DNA from: Labia minor
Taxonomy: Eukaryota > Arthropoda > Insecta > Dermaptera > Spongiphoridae
Direction: 5' to 3'
DNA length: 64,000 nt
NCBI GenBank assembly: GCA_963082975.1
Contig: OY720349.1
Location: forward strand, 62,680,501 to 62,744,500
Of this stretch, positions 33,363-45,189 are shown in pieces (the first letter of the stretch is position 1; each line of letters starts with the position of its first letter). Below the pieces are notes generated by a model. The model had not been told where the DNA came from. It did no database searches and worked only from the letters and a program-made list of their open reading frames with translations. Made by a program: the position numbers and the translations under genes.

Positions 33363-34599
33363 CTTTAAACTATTATGAACATTTTATTATTAATATAAAT
33401 ATATAATATAATATACATTTATTCAAATGTTATTATGTTTAATAGAAAAAGAAAATGCAAGTTTCTAAGTAAATAATTAAATTACATGTCTTATTTATAT
33501 ACTTATATAATATAATTTGTTTATTTATAAAAGAATTTTTATTAATTCCTACCCCTGGATTATCTTTACACTTGACTTGTTTTTTGAAGATTCTGTAACA
33601 ATGTTTCGGTCACCAACATCTGTCCTAGTATTATTATTTTATAAAATAAATAAAAAGGTTGATTAGTAAGTATTTGGATAGAGACGTGTAGGGGTGAGTA
33701 TATGCTGGGGGAAGAACAAGAAGATGAAGAAGAAACAGTGGAGGGGAGAGATTGTAAAATAAACAAAACGTACAGCTGGGATGTCGTTCTTGATCGGTTT
33801 TTGTATTTTTGTATCGGGTGGCTCTGAATTGCGAGTCACACTCGGTTGCGTGCTGCGTGCGTGAGGTCCTTTGTATACCCATCTACCCCAGATATTGATT
33901 TTAGACTTGCCATCCACACATCTACACAGAGAGATTGGCGGACGGGAGATGGGAGGGGGGAGGGATCGGGATGGGAAGGGAAAAAAATAAAGAGGGTGTC
34001 AGTGGTGAAAAGCAACGAAAACCGCATGAGGGAAAAAAATATTCGAATATAACGAAAGAGAAGAAGAAAAATGCATTGGAACGTGAAATTTTCAGGGATT
34101 TGTTTTTTTAATCATTCGTCCTCATTGTTGGGGGCGATATTCCGAGGGTTGTTAATATATATATATATATATATTATATATCAAAGGAAAAGTTTGTTAA
34201 TGATGGTTTGGAAATATATTGAAAATTTTAATATCTAAACTTGAAGTACCAAGATAGTATATAATGATTTTTTAGATCTATTATATATTAGGATAATAAA
34301 ATAGTTGATATAATTAATAAAAATAATAGTAAACATCGATTAAATAGAAATTATAAATTGTATCACTATTCAACTATTTAAATCATTTATTTCTCATTGC
34401 TTCCTTTTTCAAGTGATATACTAATATGTTGTGTATTAATAAAAATATCTTTAATACCTTTTATTTGAATAATATTTATTAGGATAATAAAATAGTTGTG
34501 TTTTTTCAAAATATGATAATTTCATTAATGAACTTCTTACTGATATATTTATAATTTTTGTTTTTAAATTTTCATTAAGATCTTTGAATAAAATTAAAC
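33363..34599. promoter_or_regulatory. AT-rich DNA with a GC-elevated island at 33640-34060
   Basis: Island features: GAACAAGAAGATGAAGAAG purine tract, GCGTGCTGCGTGCGTGAGG, and a G-rich GGAGATGGGAGGGGGGAGGG block near 33945-33980. Several frames on both strands are open across it, which argues for composition rather than coding. Flanks are AT-rich, with (AT)n at 34157-34180. Confidence 0.3.
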
Positions 34600-36110
34600 T
34601 TATTGAATTAATAGAATTAAACTTATTGATTCGATTTAAGATGTATTCTAAAACACCTCTAATTTTAAAAATTAATATTTGTTTATTTTATTTTATTTTA
34701 ATATGTATTTGATTTGAAATAATTTGGAGTAGAGCGCTGCTCACCTATGCACTCCCCGCTTGCCCCTCTCCATGCCCCTCCGCCGCCTGGCACACCTCCT
34801 CTTGCAGGCCGGCTGACTCGAACGCATTTAGTTCCCCTTCGCTGCTGAGTGTAGGACCCTGAACGGCCTCTCCACTGAAATCATCCCTTAATCATCCCTT
34901 AATCAAGAATTAATTGTAATTTTATTATTTATTTTTATTAATTAAAAGGAAGATTAGTGAACTTTAAAAAAAAAATATTTCAATAAGAATTAAATTTTAT
35001 AAAATGCATTTTTATAATTTTTTATTCATATACCCAAATAAATTTATAAATTTTTCATTCAAATCTTTGAAAAGAATTAATCTTAAATATTATATCAGAT
35101 CTCATTAATTCAATTTTATTAAAAGTTAAATTAAAATTATTTAAAAATTAAAAAATCATATACAAAATTTTATTTTTCTTTAAATATATTTATTGAAATA
35201 TTTTTTAAATTTCAATATATATATTAATCCTATTAATACTTATTTATTTAAAAAATAGCAAGATGTGCTGATTATTTTCAAAATTCATATAATATAATTA
35301 TAAATCAAAAAAATATAAATTTCTTATATTCATATAATAATAAATATAATATTTAAATATTCTATATATTCTTTCTAATCTCATTTTATCGCTCACACCG
35401 GTCCTTTCCAATCTCATATGAATATTGTTTTGTCAATTTCATATTATTATAACACTTTTGAAAAATGAATGATATTTCTATTACCTACTCGTATATATCA
35501 ATGAAACAGAATAAAATCTTCGTGAAATTAATAATATAATCATAATTAGTTTTCTGATGTTTTCTAAGATATTTTTATTATATGTCTATTAAATGCGTAT
35601 TATAACTAACTTATTATAATCATGGTTCTATATAGGATGTAAAATAATTTTAGTATTTTAATATTACAGAAATAAGATAATACACTTTTTAATCCTATTA
35701 ATATTATTTATTTATTTATATCTTATTTTTTTATTTCCTGTATATAATATAAATATCTAATCTTAATTATTTTTTTCTTTATCGAGGCGAGAGTGATGGA
35801 CATCAATTCAAGTCTACGAGCTGTTCTTCGAGTTGAATCTGCGAGAAATATCAACCCTTTATTAACTCCGAGGGGTCAGTATTTATTATTAATTTTATCT
35901 TTAATTCAATTTAACTTTTTTGATTATAAACTAATAAGTTATTTTTCTTCTTCTATTTCATGTTTCAATCTTCGTTCCTGCTACTGAATGTTGATTGGAA
36001 TTCTTGATTATCTTCTCCATCCTCTATGACGATGAAATGATTGAAATTCAGCTCTCCAAATGTAAGTAATAATCGTTATTTATTTAGCATGGCGCACTTT
36101 AAAATAGAAA
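34600..36110 (+). repeat. paralogous segment D1 (partner at 47935-50170)
   Basis: Matches 47935-50170 in the same orientation and order. A GATTCGATTTAAGAT stretch leads, followed by a GC-rich block (34729-34880, containing TCGAACGCATTTAGTTCC and TGAAATCATCCCTTAATC). Next come TAATCAAGAATTAATTG, TTTTGTCAATTT...AACACTTTTG, and CTGCGAG near 35838 with TTATTAACTCCGAG before GTCAGTATTTATTATTAAT. Last is CTTGATTATCTTCTCCAT, then CAG, CTCTCCAAAT and GTAAGTAAT (donor at 36062). Indels are not multiples of three, so it does not look coding. Confidence 0.65.
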
Positions 36111-36153
36111 ATGTAAATATAATATTTAAAGTAAAGTTTAATATAATGTACTG

Positions 36154-36483
36154 TTTTCAGACCAAATTTCACATGTGGAGATTTTTACATATCTCCACGA
36201 ATCATGCATTTTGTATTGGTTTTATCCTCGGGAAAAATCATCGTCATTAGTTTTTTCTTAATTTTAAATTATATGACGTCACCCAGCCCTTCATGACGTC
36301 ACAGCCAGCTACTACATATATATTATAAATAAAATAAAATTAAAAATGTTTATGTTCTATCCATATCTGTTTGTTATTGCATTAATAGATACATTTAAAT
36401 TATTTGAAATTGATTCTGTAGCTGGAAATTAATTTATTTCAAACCGTCAGTCGGTTCTGTGCCTGGCCACAGGTCAACTTATT
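36154..36483 (+). mobile_element. family C Helentron-like element
   Basis: Begins near GTTTTCAGACCAAATTTC (5' end slightly short). It carries TGACGTCA at 36274-36281 and 36294-36301, a changed CGTCAGTCGGT, and the GCCTG/CAGGTC hairpin ending CAACTTATTA at 36483. Confidence 0.8.
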
Positions 36484-36746
36484 AAGTTTCTTCTAATTTT
36501 AGAAGAATATGAATGCGGATTAAGGCTAAATCGAACAACATTTGATCAAAATTAAAATCACTAAGAACATTCAATATTTCTGTAGACAAATTATTGGGAG
36601 AATTTTGACAAAGTGTATGATTCATTGTCTGTTTAAGTTAGAACTTATATAAATAAACAATGTTTATTTGTTTAAATTTTAATACAATGAATCAAACAAA
36701 TGTAAATTAAATAAATAGATCACTTGATTAAAAAAGTGCAAAAGAC

Positions 36747-36866
36747 ATGTTAGAGTTATGGAGAGAACAATTGAGAAACCTTGTTAAACCAAAAGTAAAA
36801 GAGAACTTGAAGAAGTTGGAAGAGAAAAGGTCTGGACTGTTAAAGAAATCTACTTGCTGCGACTAA
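36747..36866 (+). CDS. small ORF, 39 codons, function unknown
   Basis: ATG frame reading MLELWREQLRNLV, then a Lys/Glu/Leu-rich amphipathic stretch and a Cys-Cys-Asp C-terminus before TAA. The composition is more protein-like than other short frames here and could form a coiled coil. It lies between a family C element and a mariner relic that runs on the other strand, and may overlap the mariner's decayed end. It could be a captured exon fragment or chance. I recognise no family. Confidence 0.2.
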   Translation: MLELWREQLRNLVKPKVKENLKKLEEKRSGLLKKSTCCD

Positions 36867-36889
36867 TAATTTGCGAATCTCCTAGCGCC

Positions 36890-37490
36890 TCAGAGTTAGA
36901 TAAGTTTCTTCTAAGGGCTTGTTTACAGTAAATGTCTGCATTCACAGTTTGTCCAGGGTTAAGCACTTCAAAATTAATGACCATGCGCAAACTCCACTAA
37001 ACACATAAAAGCGCCTTTTTGGAATGTAAACCTGGCTTCATGGCGATTCATTCGGCGAGAGCCATTGCCTTTTGCGTTTTGGATTATCATACAGGACCCA
37101 CTTTTCATCTCCAGTGATCAAGCGATCAAAAAACGCTTCTTTATTGTGCCGCTGAAGCAATAAGTAACATGTGGTGGATCGGTTAGATTTGTTTTCTTCG
37201 GACGGATTATGCGGGATCCAATACCTGCTCTTCTTAGTTTACCAATCTGCTGCAAATGTTCTTGGATGGTCGACCAAGGTTGGTTAAGAGTATTTGATAG
37301 TTTCTCGATTGTCTGACACGGATTTGCTTCCACTTACACCTTTAACCTGTCATTGTCTAAAGTTGTTGATATGAGTGGGAAAGATCAAAATTACTGGATT
37401 TGAACTTAGAAAACCACCTTAGGCATTTACAAACGTCTAATGCGCGCGTTTTAAATGAGTAATTCCGGAAACTTTTTTGTCACAGTAGTA
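36890..37490 (-). pseudogene. mariner transposase relic
   Basis: Minus-strand translation in several frames gives mariner landmarks. LRWFSKFKSSNFDLS (about 37380-37425) comes from the N-terminal helix-turn-helix region. ANPCQTIEKLSNTLNQPW and IQEHLQQIGK come from the second DNA-binding helix region. GDEKWVLYDN (about 37085-37115) carries the first catalytic Asp, and then comes a PGQTVNADIYC-like segment in a shifted frame. Stops and frameshifts break it. The part with the second and third Asp is missing. A terminal repeat may be ACTGTGACAAAAAAGTTTCC, minus strand, near 37488. Confidence 0.8.
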
Positions 37491-37646
37491 TAATTATATA
37501 AGGTACGTCCGAAAAGTATTGAGCTATAATTGACTGTGAAGCCACTGTTCCATGATGATTAGAAGTGGGAAGAATCTTAAGCTTTTCAATATCAGTGAAA
37601 GAACTTTGCGAGGATGAAACGGATGACGTTGGTTCTTTTAAATGAA

Positions 37647-37706
<60 letters not shown>

Positions 37707-38404
37707 ATTTATATAATAATCCATTACTTAGAAAACATATGCGAATGCTTAGAAAAAACTAAATTTTTATTACTTATTATTTTATAGTTCTAAGCAACTG
37801 GCTCGTCAATTTATTCATCTAATTAAATAAAATGTACTATTTTTTGATTTTTTTTTTAAATATTTGGTTAATTGAAATATTTTTATTTTGTTTTAAATCA
37901 GAATAGATAATAATTAATCTTTCAACTATTTAAATGTAATCTCCTCAAAACAAAAATGCAGAGAGATAATATTCAAAATTTGTCAGGATCATTTATTAAA
38001 GCGATTTGTCATTGTTTCAAAACGGATGTGGAAAACCAAGAAAAGCAAATATTTTTTTTAGACTTATAACTTCTCGAAATAGATTATCCTATAAAAATGA
38101 AATAATAAATTACACAGGAGTATAATATATATATATATATAAGTATATCTATTTGTAAGTGACTGGACTTTAATACCTCTTCAGAGAACAATAAATGTCA
38201 AATAAAATGTGGATATTATAATAAAATCCCAAGTTTACTAAATTATTCAAACGTCATCTCTTGAATATTATTGTTTTTTACTCTTAAATATAGCTTAAAC
38301 ACTGATCAATTGTGAAAATCTCATTTTTGTTCTTGAACCGTTCTTAAAACTTGTAGTTCGGTTGCAATTTACGATATACAAGTAAAATCCGAAGATAAAA
38401 TTAG
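37491..38404. other. AT-rich DNA, long (AT)n
   Basis: GGTACGTCCGAAAAGTATTG at about 37501 resembles a mariner-type terminal repeat but has no partner. (AT)n runs from about 37650 to 37702, the longest dinucleotide tract in the window. The rest is AT-rich with no genes. Confidence 0.55.
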
Positions 38405-39020
38405 CTGGAGTGTCTCCACTAGACTATCTCGCAAATTTGAATTGGATTAAATAACATAATATATTATATTTAAATTAAATTTAATTAATTATAAATTATA
38501 AATTAAAATTAATAAATAATATTTATTAAACCAGCGCATATTTGACTCTGTTGATGGAACCACGTCATGTGTTGGGGCGTGAGATTTGGAGTGTTAAAAA
38601 ATTAATTCTGTTACTTTCAGCGATTCAACCAAGCTGAAATTCTATATATAGCAGTTTTATACAATTTTTAATCATGTGAAAAATTATCAAACATATATCT
38701 TTATTTTTACGGGCACTTTAGAGGAAAAAAAATCAAAACGTTGTAGGTAATGGCCCTCTTCCGGTTGAGCTACAATTCTCAAAAGTTGATAGAAAACTAT
38801 GAATTTTGAATAATGCCCATGTACCAAATTTTGTGATTCTAGCTCAACCCGTTTTTGCGTAATCTTGTCTACATACTTACATACACACACACACACACAC
38901 AGACCTTTTTCTCAAACTTAGTGAAAGTGATTAAGGAACCTTCAAAGCGTATAAAAATATCAAAATCTCAACATCGAAAATTTTCGTGATCCCAATACTA
39001 TATCTCTGGCAAGATAGTAA
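38405..39020 (-). mobile_element. family A Helentron-like element, full length
   Basis: 616 bp. The 3' end CTGGAGTGTCTCCA is at 38405 with ACTATCTCGC inverted repeat (+ strand form ACTAGACTATCTCGC). The CA microsatellite is at 38880-38902. The 5' end reads TATATCTCTGGC-AAGATAGTAA on + (39001-39020), so the minus strand starts TTACTATCTTGCCAGAGATA, the longer 5' variant able to fold on itself. Confidence 0.85.
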
Positions 39021-40193
39021 AAAAAATAAAGCTACCTATGTGATCTTTTTACTAGGATTCAATTGTATGGAATCAAATGAAATAAAATATTCTATATTTT
39101 TAAAGAAAATAATTCTAAAAATTGTTTGATAATTATTATTTTTTGATAAGCAATCATATTATATAATATCGATTTTTATAATTTATTATAATAAAAAAAT
39201 TAAAATTAATTCAAATAAAAATAATTTAAAATTTTTAAATTTAATAAATTTGTTCATTTCATATTTTTAAATTAAATTTCGACCACTCTACTAATAGAGA
39301 TTATATTATTTTTTTTTCAATTCATATAATGATGAAATCAGAAAAAATGTCTATTTTTTATATAATCTCTTAAACGATAATTAATAATATAATATGTAAT
39401 TCATGAATAAAGAAAAAAAAATTACATTTTTTTTAAAACTGAATAATTAATATTTTTTTAAAAATTTTATAGAATAGATTGTAGGCAACCCATTCGAATA
39501 ATAATAATAATAATTTCTCATTTAAATTCAATTTTTTTTTTTGCAAGAACCTGTGCGTTTGATATTCGATCAGAAAGATAAGCCTAATCACGAAAAAGAC
39601 GAGCACCTCTATTTGAAGACGATTTTCTCTCTCTCTTTCTCTTTTCTTTCAATTTTTTTATTCTTCATTCGGGCCGTTTGAAGTCTGCTCTTTTCATTGA
39701 ATGCGGCAAACCGCCATCAAAAAGAGAAAGAATAAGATCATTTCAATGTAAACATTCAGGACCATAGGGCGGCTACCTTTTAAAGTGTCAAAAGCAGGTC
39801 TCTCGATTTGACTAGCTCTCTATGGGTTTCAGAACCTAATAGAGCTGCCGCCCTCCATGTATCTATGAATCTTCTCTAACTTATAGAAAAAGAACTTGTT
39901 CGAAAAGAAACAAAAAAATATCAAGAAAGAAAGATCTTTTCTTTAGTCCCATGGATTAAGATACAAAAATTATACTAGAAAACCATTTAGGAAAATAGTC
40001 AGAGATCAGAATAGAATTTATCTTAAGATTAACATTTGCAATGGTGTGCATTGCATATACGTATATAGAAGCTTTATATATAATATTTATTAATACTACA
40101 CATTCAGCCACACCTAAAAAAACAGTTTCTTTTGTAGCGTTTAAAACCTAATGTAATAGAGACATTTGTTTTTGTTTTAATAAATGTATTTTC
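39021..40193. promoter_or_regulatory. AT-rich DNA with a mixed island at 39545-39900
   Basis: The island carries GATAAGCCTAATCACG, a CT tract, GCGGCAAACCGCC (near-palindrome with a Runt-type AACCGC core), ATGTAAACATTC (forkhead-type core), AGGGCGGCTACC and GAGCTGCCGCC. There is no long frame. This clustering of factor-like motifs in non-repetitive DNA suggests an enhancer, by inference only. Confidence 0.3.
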
Positions 40194-40478
40194 CTATCGT
40201 CGATCGCTAATACTACCACTTTCGGTTTCCGGATTTGCACCAAAAGTTGATCAATTCATCCTACTGATGCATTAAGTAAATATACCAAGTTTCATCAAAA
40301 TCCGTTGAGCCGTTCAAGCTGTACACATCTATATGGACGGATGAACAGACGGACAGACATCATGCTAAAAATACTTTTTTCTGTTAAGAAAATGCATGAT
40401 TCGTGGAGATATGTAAAAATCTCCACATGTGAAATTTGGTGTGAAAACAATACCCCCCTTACCATCGTCGGTCGGTAA
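40194..40478 (-). mobile_element. family C 5' region, long-form start
   Basis: Begins at CCTATCGTCGATCGCTAA, the same internal boundary as in the 12628-13249 copy, and runs to the terminal ACCATCGTCGGTCGGTAA (5' end, 40461-40478). It has GATGTCTGTCC-type repeats and the CTGATGCATTAAGTAAATATACC block. It lacks the 3' half with hairpin and TGACGTCA pair. Confidence 0.8.
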
Positions 40479-41152
40479 AAAAAGAGTAGGAGATTTTGCA
40501 TCAAAAATACTTGAACTCCTTTCTATCTTATAGCTATCCAATCCATTAGTATTTATTAAGTAAATAAAATTTAAATTTATTTTACAATAATATTTTTTAT
40601 TTGTCGCGTTATAGATAATAAATAATATTTTGAAAAATTGCAAATTAAATTTATTTTTATTTTTATACTTAATCTTATATATTATATTTTTTGATTTTTT
40701 TGATTAATCATTTCTATATGAAACATTCAATCATTTCTTAATTGAATTGATTGATATGGTTATATTAGATAGTAATAACGTAGTCCAAATATTTATATGT
40801 ACATTAATAATATATACCTACTCTTATTAAGGATTACCTCTACTTAACTGAATAATTAAACAAACATTATTAAATATTGAAGCTCATATTGGTAAAGTTA
40901 ACATGAAGAAAATTTGAGGAGATAACAATTTCAGTCTTATTGAGAAACTGGGTCCATTTTTTGACAGTAGCTCTTCAAGAAGGCATCAGGCCACCCACAT
41001 GTTAAAGCGCCAGGGCGTTTAAAGGGTAGACCCCGGGAGCGGCAAACTCCTGCCCATCTGTCAACAACCAAGGACCACCCCCTTTGTCCAAACAAGAAAA
41101 CATCCCCGCCTTGTTGAGTCCCGAGGGTTGGATACGTTGAAATGATTAATGC

Positions 41153-41183
<31 letters not shown>

Positions 41184-41900
41184 CCTTTCGTGGATAACAT
41201 AAAATAAATATGAAGATGTCTCAATTGGTTACTCAACTTATTACAATTCGAGAGGAGTTTGAATATAGAACAAAATTTATTGTGTCAATTTTATCGCTTT
41301 TTTTAATAGAGATGGTTTTTAATGATTTATTTTTAATAATAACGCTTAGTTTTTAATTTTATAGTTTTCTTGAGATTCTCTAGTTTTATAAATTTATTTT
41401 TTTTTATCCTAAAACTTAAAACGGTAGAGTAATTAAAATGTTTTTAATTTAAAAAATAAATTTTAAATTTTATTGCTTTAAATAATCAAATCAAGAAGGT
41501 ACATGGGGCTTAATTGGGGAAAGAAAAGTTGGTGAGAAGTTTGTTTACCAGAAAACCCTCTGGAAATTGACTGGAATAAACCAAGAACAATATTTGGAAT
41601 GAATAGGTATTAGATTAGATTCACTTAACTTAAGGTAGAAAAGGATGGAGGAAGGTGAGATCTAAAAGTACCGTACCACTCTTCCCAGACCTTTTAATTT
41701 TGTACAAGATATTTATTTTTGTTTTGTTTTTTAAGTTTAAAATGTATGTATAAGTATACAATTTTTGTAAAGGAGAACTGCCAAGACACAAATAAATTAA
41801 TAAAATAATAAAATAAAAATATTTATTATGAATAAATAAATAATAAAAAAAAACTCAAATAAGGAATTATAAGAGTGTCCCCATTGAACATGACTAGAAT
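40479..41900. promoter_or_regulatory. AT-rich DNA with a GC-elevated island at 40935-41185
   Basis: The island includes GTTAAAGCGCCAGGGCG, GACCCCGGGAGCGGC, CCCTTTGTCCAAACAAG and CCCCGCCTTGTTGAG, then a (CT)n run 41160-41182. A 99-codon minus frame covers it but includes the translated CT repeat and has no recognisable domain. Bases 41500-41700 are mixed with no feature. Confidence 0.3.
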
Positions 41901-41901
41901 A

Positions 41902-42783
41902 CTAGGTTGTTCAATAAGTTCGCGGAACGGAAATGAAGAAACCTATTTTTATTTGTAAACATGACTATTTTTCAGCATAATTTCACTTAATTTCAAACAC
42001 TTATTCCAAGGATCTTCTAATTTATGGATCTCTTGACTGTAGTGGTTTCTGGCAGCTCTGCAAAATATCCCTCCAAGGCAGCTATTACCTCTTCGTTTGA
42101 AGAAACTCGTTTTCCACGGAGATATTGTTTTAGGTGTGAGAAAAGCTAGACTTTGGAGGGAGCTAGATCTGACGAATAGACTGGATGTGGCAACAATTCG
42201 TACTTCAATTCAGTTATTTGAACGGTGTGCGCAGCTGCGTTATCTTGGTGGAAAATGATTTCATCTGTAATCCGGGTCTTCTTTCACGAATTTTTTCCTC
42301 TACTTGATTCAAAAGGTTACACTAATAATCCGAATTAATTGTTTTGCCAGTTTGGAGGTAATCTATATACAAAATTCTTTTTACATCCCAAAAAACTGAT
42401 GCTAACACCTTCTTGGCTGATTTTTGCACACGAACTCGCTTCGGTGCCGAAGAGCCGGGTTCACACCATTCCTTAGCCTCCTGTTTTGATTCAGGATCAT
42501 GTTGGTAGACCCAAGTCTCATCCATTGTGATAAATAGACGGAAAAAGTCGCTTTTATTCTTCTTAAAACGCTACAAATGTTGCTGGCAAGACGCATCCGA
42601 ATGTGTTTTTGCTCCATCGTTAGAGAATGCAGCACTCATTTTGCACATAGTTTTTTGAAACCCAAATTAACACTCAAAATATTGCTTACTGTGTCCAATG
42701 AAATGCCTAAAGCCTGTGCTAAATCTCTTTCAGTCTAATATTGGCGAATAGATGGCACTTTTGTAACTTATTGAACAACCTAG
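41902..42783 (-). mobile_element. mariner element, 882 bp, defective
   Basis: Inverted ends CTAGGTTGTTCAATAAGTT (41902-41920) and its reverse complement ending 42783, both next to TA (41900-41901, 42784-42785), the mariner target duplication. Minus-strand coding pieces in order: ERDLAQALGISLDTVSNIL (second helix-turn-helix), MDETWVYQHDPESKQEAKEW with the first catalytic Asp, KVLASVFWDVKRILYIDYLQ, QDNAAAH (42227-42247, second Asp) and HPVYSSDLAPS (third Asp). The D,D34D residues survive, but several frameshifts and stops break the gene. The first N-terminal helix is deleted, as the length (about 1.3 kb when intact) suggests. Confidence 0.93.
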
Positions 42784-43320
42784 TATAATAATAAACTATA
42801 CAATAAATAATAACAGCAAAAACAACAATTTATATATACAAATAAATAATTAATAAATAAATAAATAAATAATAAATTTTAAATCGAATCACATCACTTT
42901 CACAAATAGAAAAATCATATGTCCATCCGTTTACCTAAATTCCCATTTTTTTTACAAAAATTATATTTATTGAAAATAAATGTACACAATATATGTTTTT
43001 AATTTAAATATTAAAAATTAAACACATTTATTTTACTTCTCTTGATAAATCTTTAAAATTTGGCGAATAATTGGTGATAGCAATTGTCAGTAATTCTTTC
43101 AGATGCTGGTTATTTATCGGTATTTAAATTTTACGAATTTTAAAGTGCTTTAAATAAAATCATATAAGTGTATTGTTCTGAATATTGAAATAATTCGACA
43201 AGCAGCCATATATTATTTAAAATATATAAATTTAATCGAAGGATAAATAATATTCGAGAAGAATATCTCGTCAAAATTATTATCAAAGGGGAATTAAAAT
43301 TAAAATTTATAAAACAATTA
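42784..43320. other. AT-rich intergenic DNA
   Basis: AT-rich with TAAA repeats near 42850-42875. No gene seen. Confidence 0.6.
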
Positions 43321-43715
43321 TTTTACCGGTTGTATTATACGAGTGTGGGGCATGATCTATGACTCTGGGAGAGGACAGGAGATTTAGAGTATTTTGAGAA
43401 TAGGGTTCTTCGCAGCACATTTATGGGTCAAAGAAAGATGAGGGCACCGGGGAATGACGGAGATTACAGGCATTGCATGACCTCTTTGAATCTCCAGACA
43501 TAGTTAAGGTTATTAAAAGAGGGAGGCTGCGATGAGAATGGCACGTGGCTAGAATGGGAGAGGAAAGAATGGCGAGAAAAATATTGGTGGGAAACGTCCG
43601 CTCAGAAGTGGGTGGACAATATAGAAAGGGGCGTGAGAGATAGGAGAAAATAGTTGGATAGTTGTAGCTCAAGAACTTTCGAGTTCCATAGAGCCACATA
43701 GACAGATATACACAA
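43321..43715 (+). mobile_element. non-LTR retrotransposon 3' end, copy 1
   Basis: Decayed translation in shifting frames: VVLYECGA, LGEDRRFRVF, FENRVLRSTF, HDLFESPDIVKVIKRGRLR, EWHVARMGEERMARKILVG. These are the familiar C-terminal motifs of LINE ORF2 after the reverse transcriptase domain (ENRVLR, SPDI, HVARM). The 3' untranslated end reads CAAGAACTTTCGAGTTCC, then GATAGA-type tail sequence (about 43703). At least one frameshift (near 43393) and stops show it is dead. Confidence 0.85.
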
Positions 43716-45179
43716 AAATGAAAAGGAAAATCGATGACATAATCTTAATAATCTTAAACGAAAATAAAAGACTCAATTGAAATCTTTATTAAATAGAAAT
43801 AAAAAAAATCCAAAAAGCGATTTGTGTATACTTTGTCTGAATTATTTAGTTTATTATACTTTATTTACTTTTGCCAATTCGGCAAATAAATTATAAACAT
43901 TTTTTTCGTTCACGAAATTACATAGTAAACAAATAGAACAACTTATAAAATTTAATTTATACACCTTAATTTAATCACTAATAATTAAATCATGCATATA
44001 TAATTTTAATTTTAATTATAAATTTTTTTTATCAATATCTTAAAGACTTTTTTTTATCATTAATTAAAATCATCTTAATTATCTTAATAATTTTAATAAA
44101 AATAAAATTATTTCTATAGAAATATATGCATATTTTAATAGTTATTTAAAGTTATAACTTAAACTTTTATGAAAAAAAATATATTGTAATTTTAATCTGA
44201 ATTTAACAAAAGGAGTTGGAAGGGGAAAAGTTGGGAACAAGCGAGGAGGGCGCCAAAATAAGGTCTTATCAGGGTCAAAATCTTCCTTCGGACCACCCTA
44301 TGATATTTCGTGAAATTTGAATCACTACTTTTTACTTTTTGTATGCTCACCGACATTATGATCATGGGAATAGGGATGTGGTGACTTAAATCCCCTTCCC
44401 TTTCCACTTAAAAGAAAAAGTTTTGAAGAAAAAATAAACATATCATTATGTTTTGTTTTTTTTTTTAATTTTAACTGAATATAAAAGAACAACTAATAGA
44501 AAAGAAGATAAAATATTGAATTCTTTTAAACTACAAATAAAAAAATAGAAAAAACTACACAATTGAATTCACCAATTATTTTAACACTAGTTCATTCCAC
44601 AAATGGCGGAAAGTCTAAATTAAATATTTATTTAATTCGTATCTATTTTAAAACAAAAAGTTTTTATTTTAAATTTATTAATCATTTATTGAATCTTGAT
44701 GAAAATAATTTTTTACTTAACAAAATTTTGATCCTATTAATTTTATATCTTGATAATCTATTTATATTTAATAATTTTTCACTGATTTTTATTTTTATCA
44801 AATAATTTAAAAATTAATTATACCCATCTAAAATCAAATTTGGCTTTGAAATTTCATTTTATAAATAACATTTTCTTTTCTATGTACTTAGTTAACAAAA
44901 AAACGTAAAAAAACGTAAAAAAACGCTGAAAGACAAACCGAAACCTGAAAGGATTCACATCGATTCAAAGATGATAGTTTGATAAAATTGAAAAAAAATC
45001 ATTTTTTTAATCTCTATTACCCCCCCCCCCTTTTCCTTCAACTGTAAAATCAATATTTGAGAAATAAATTCATTTCTCTCGAAGCGTAATCAAGTTGTTC
45101 TTTGTAATCGTAGTAGAGATGAGAAAGAGAGAAGAAAATAATAAAAAAAAAAATTGCCTATTTTTTTAAATTCGAAAAA
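43716..45179. other. AT-rich intergenic DNA
   Basis: A mixed patch lies at 44205-44400 (GGGAACAAGCGAGGAGGGCG) and an AAAAAACGT triplet tandem at 44898-44930. A C run is at 45021-45030. The 80-codon frame at 44563 is AT-rich low complexity. No gene is supported. Confidence 0.5.
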
Positions 45180-45189
45180 ATTGCCGGTA

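Noticed and set aside
37501..37530. GGTACGTCCGAAAAGTATTG as a mariner-type terminal repeat
   Set aside because: No inverted partner or TA duplication found. May be chance or a remnant.
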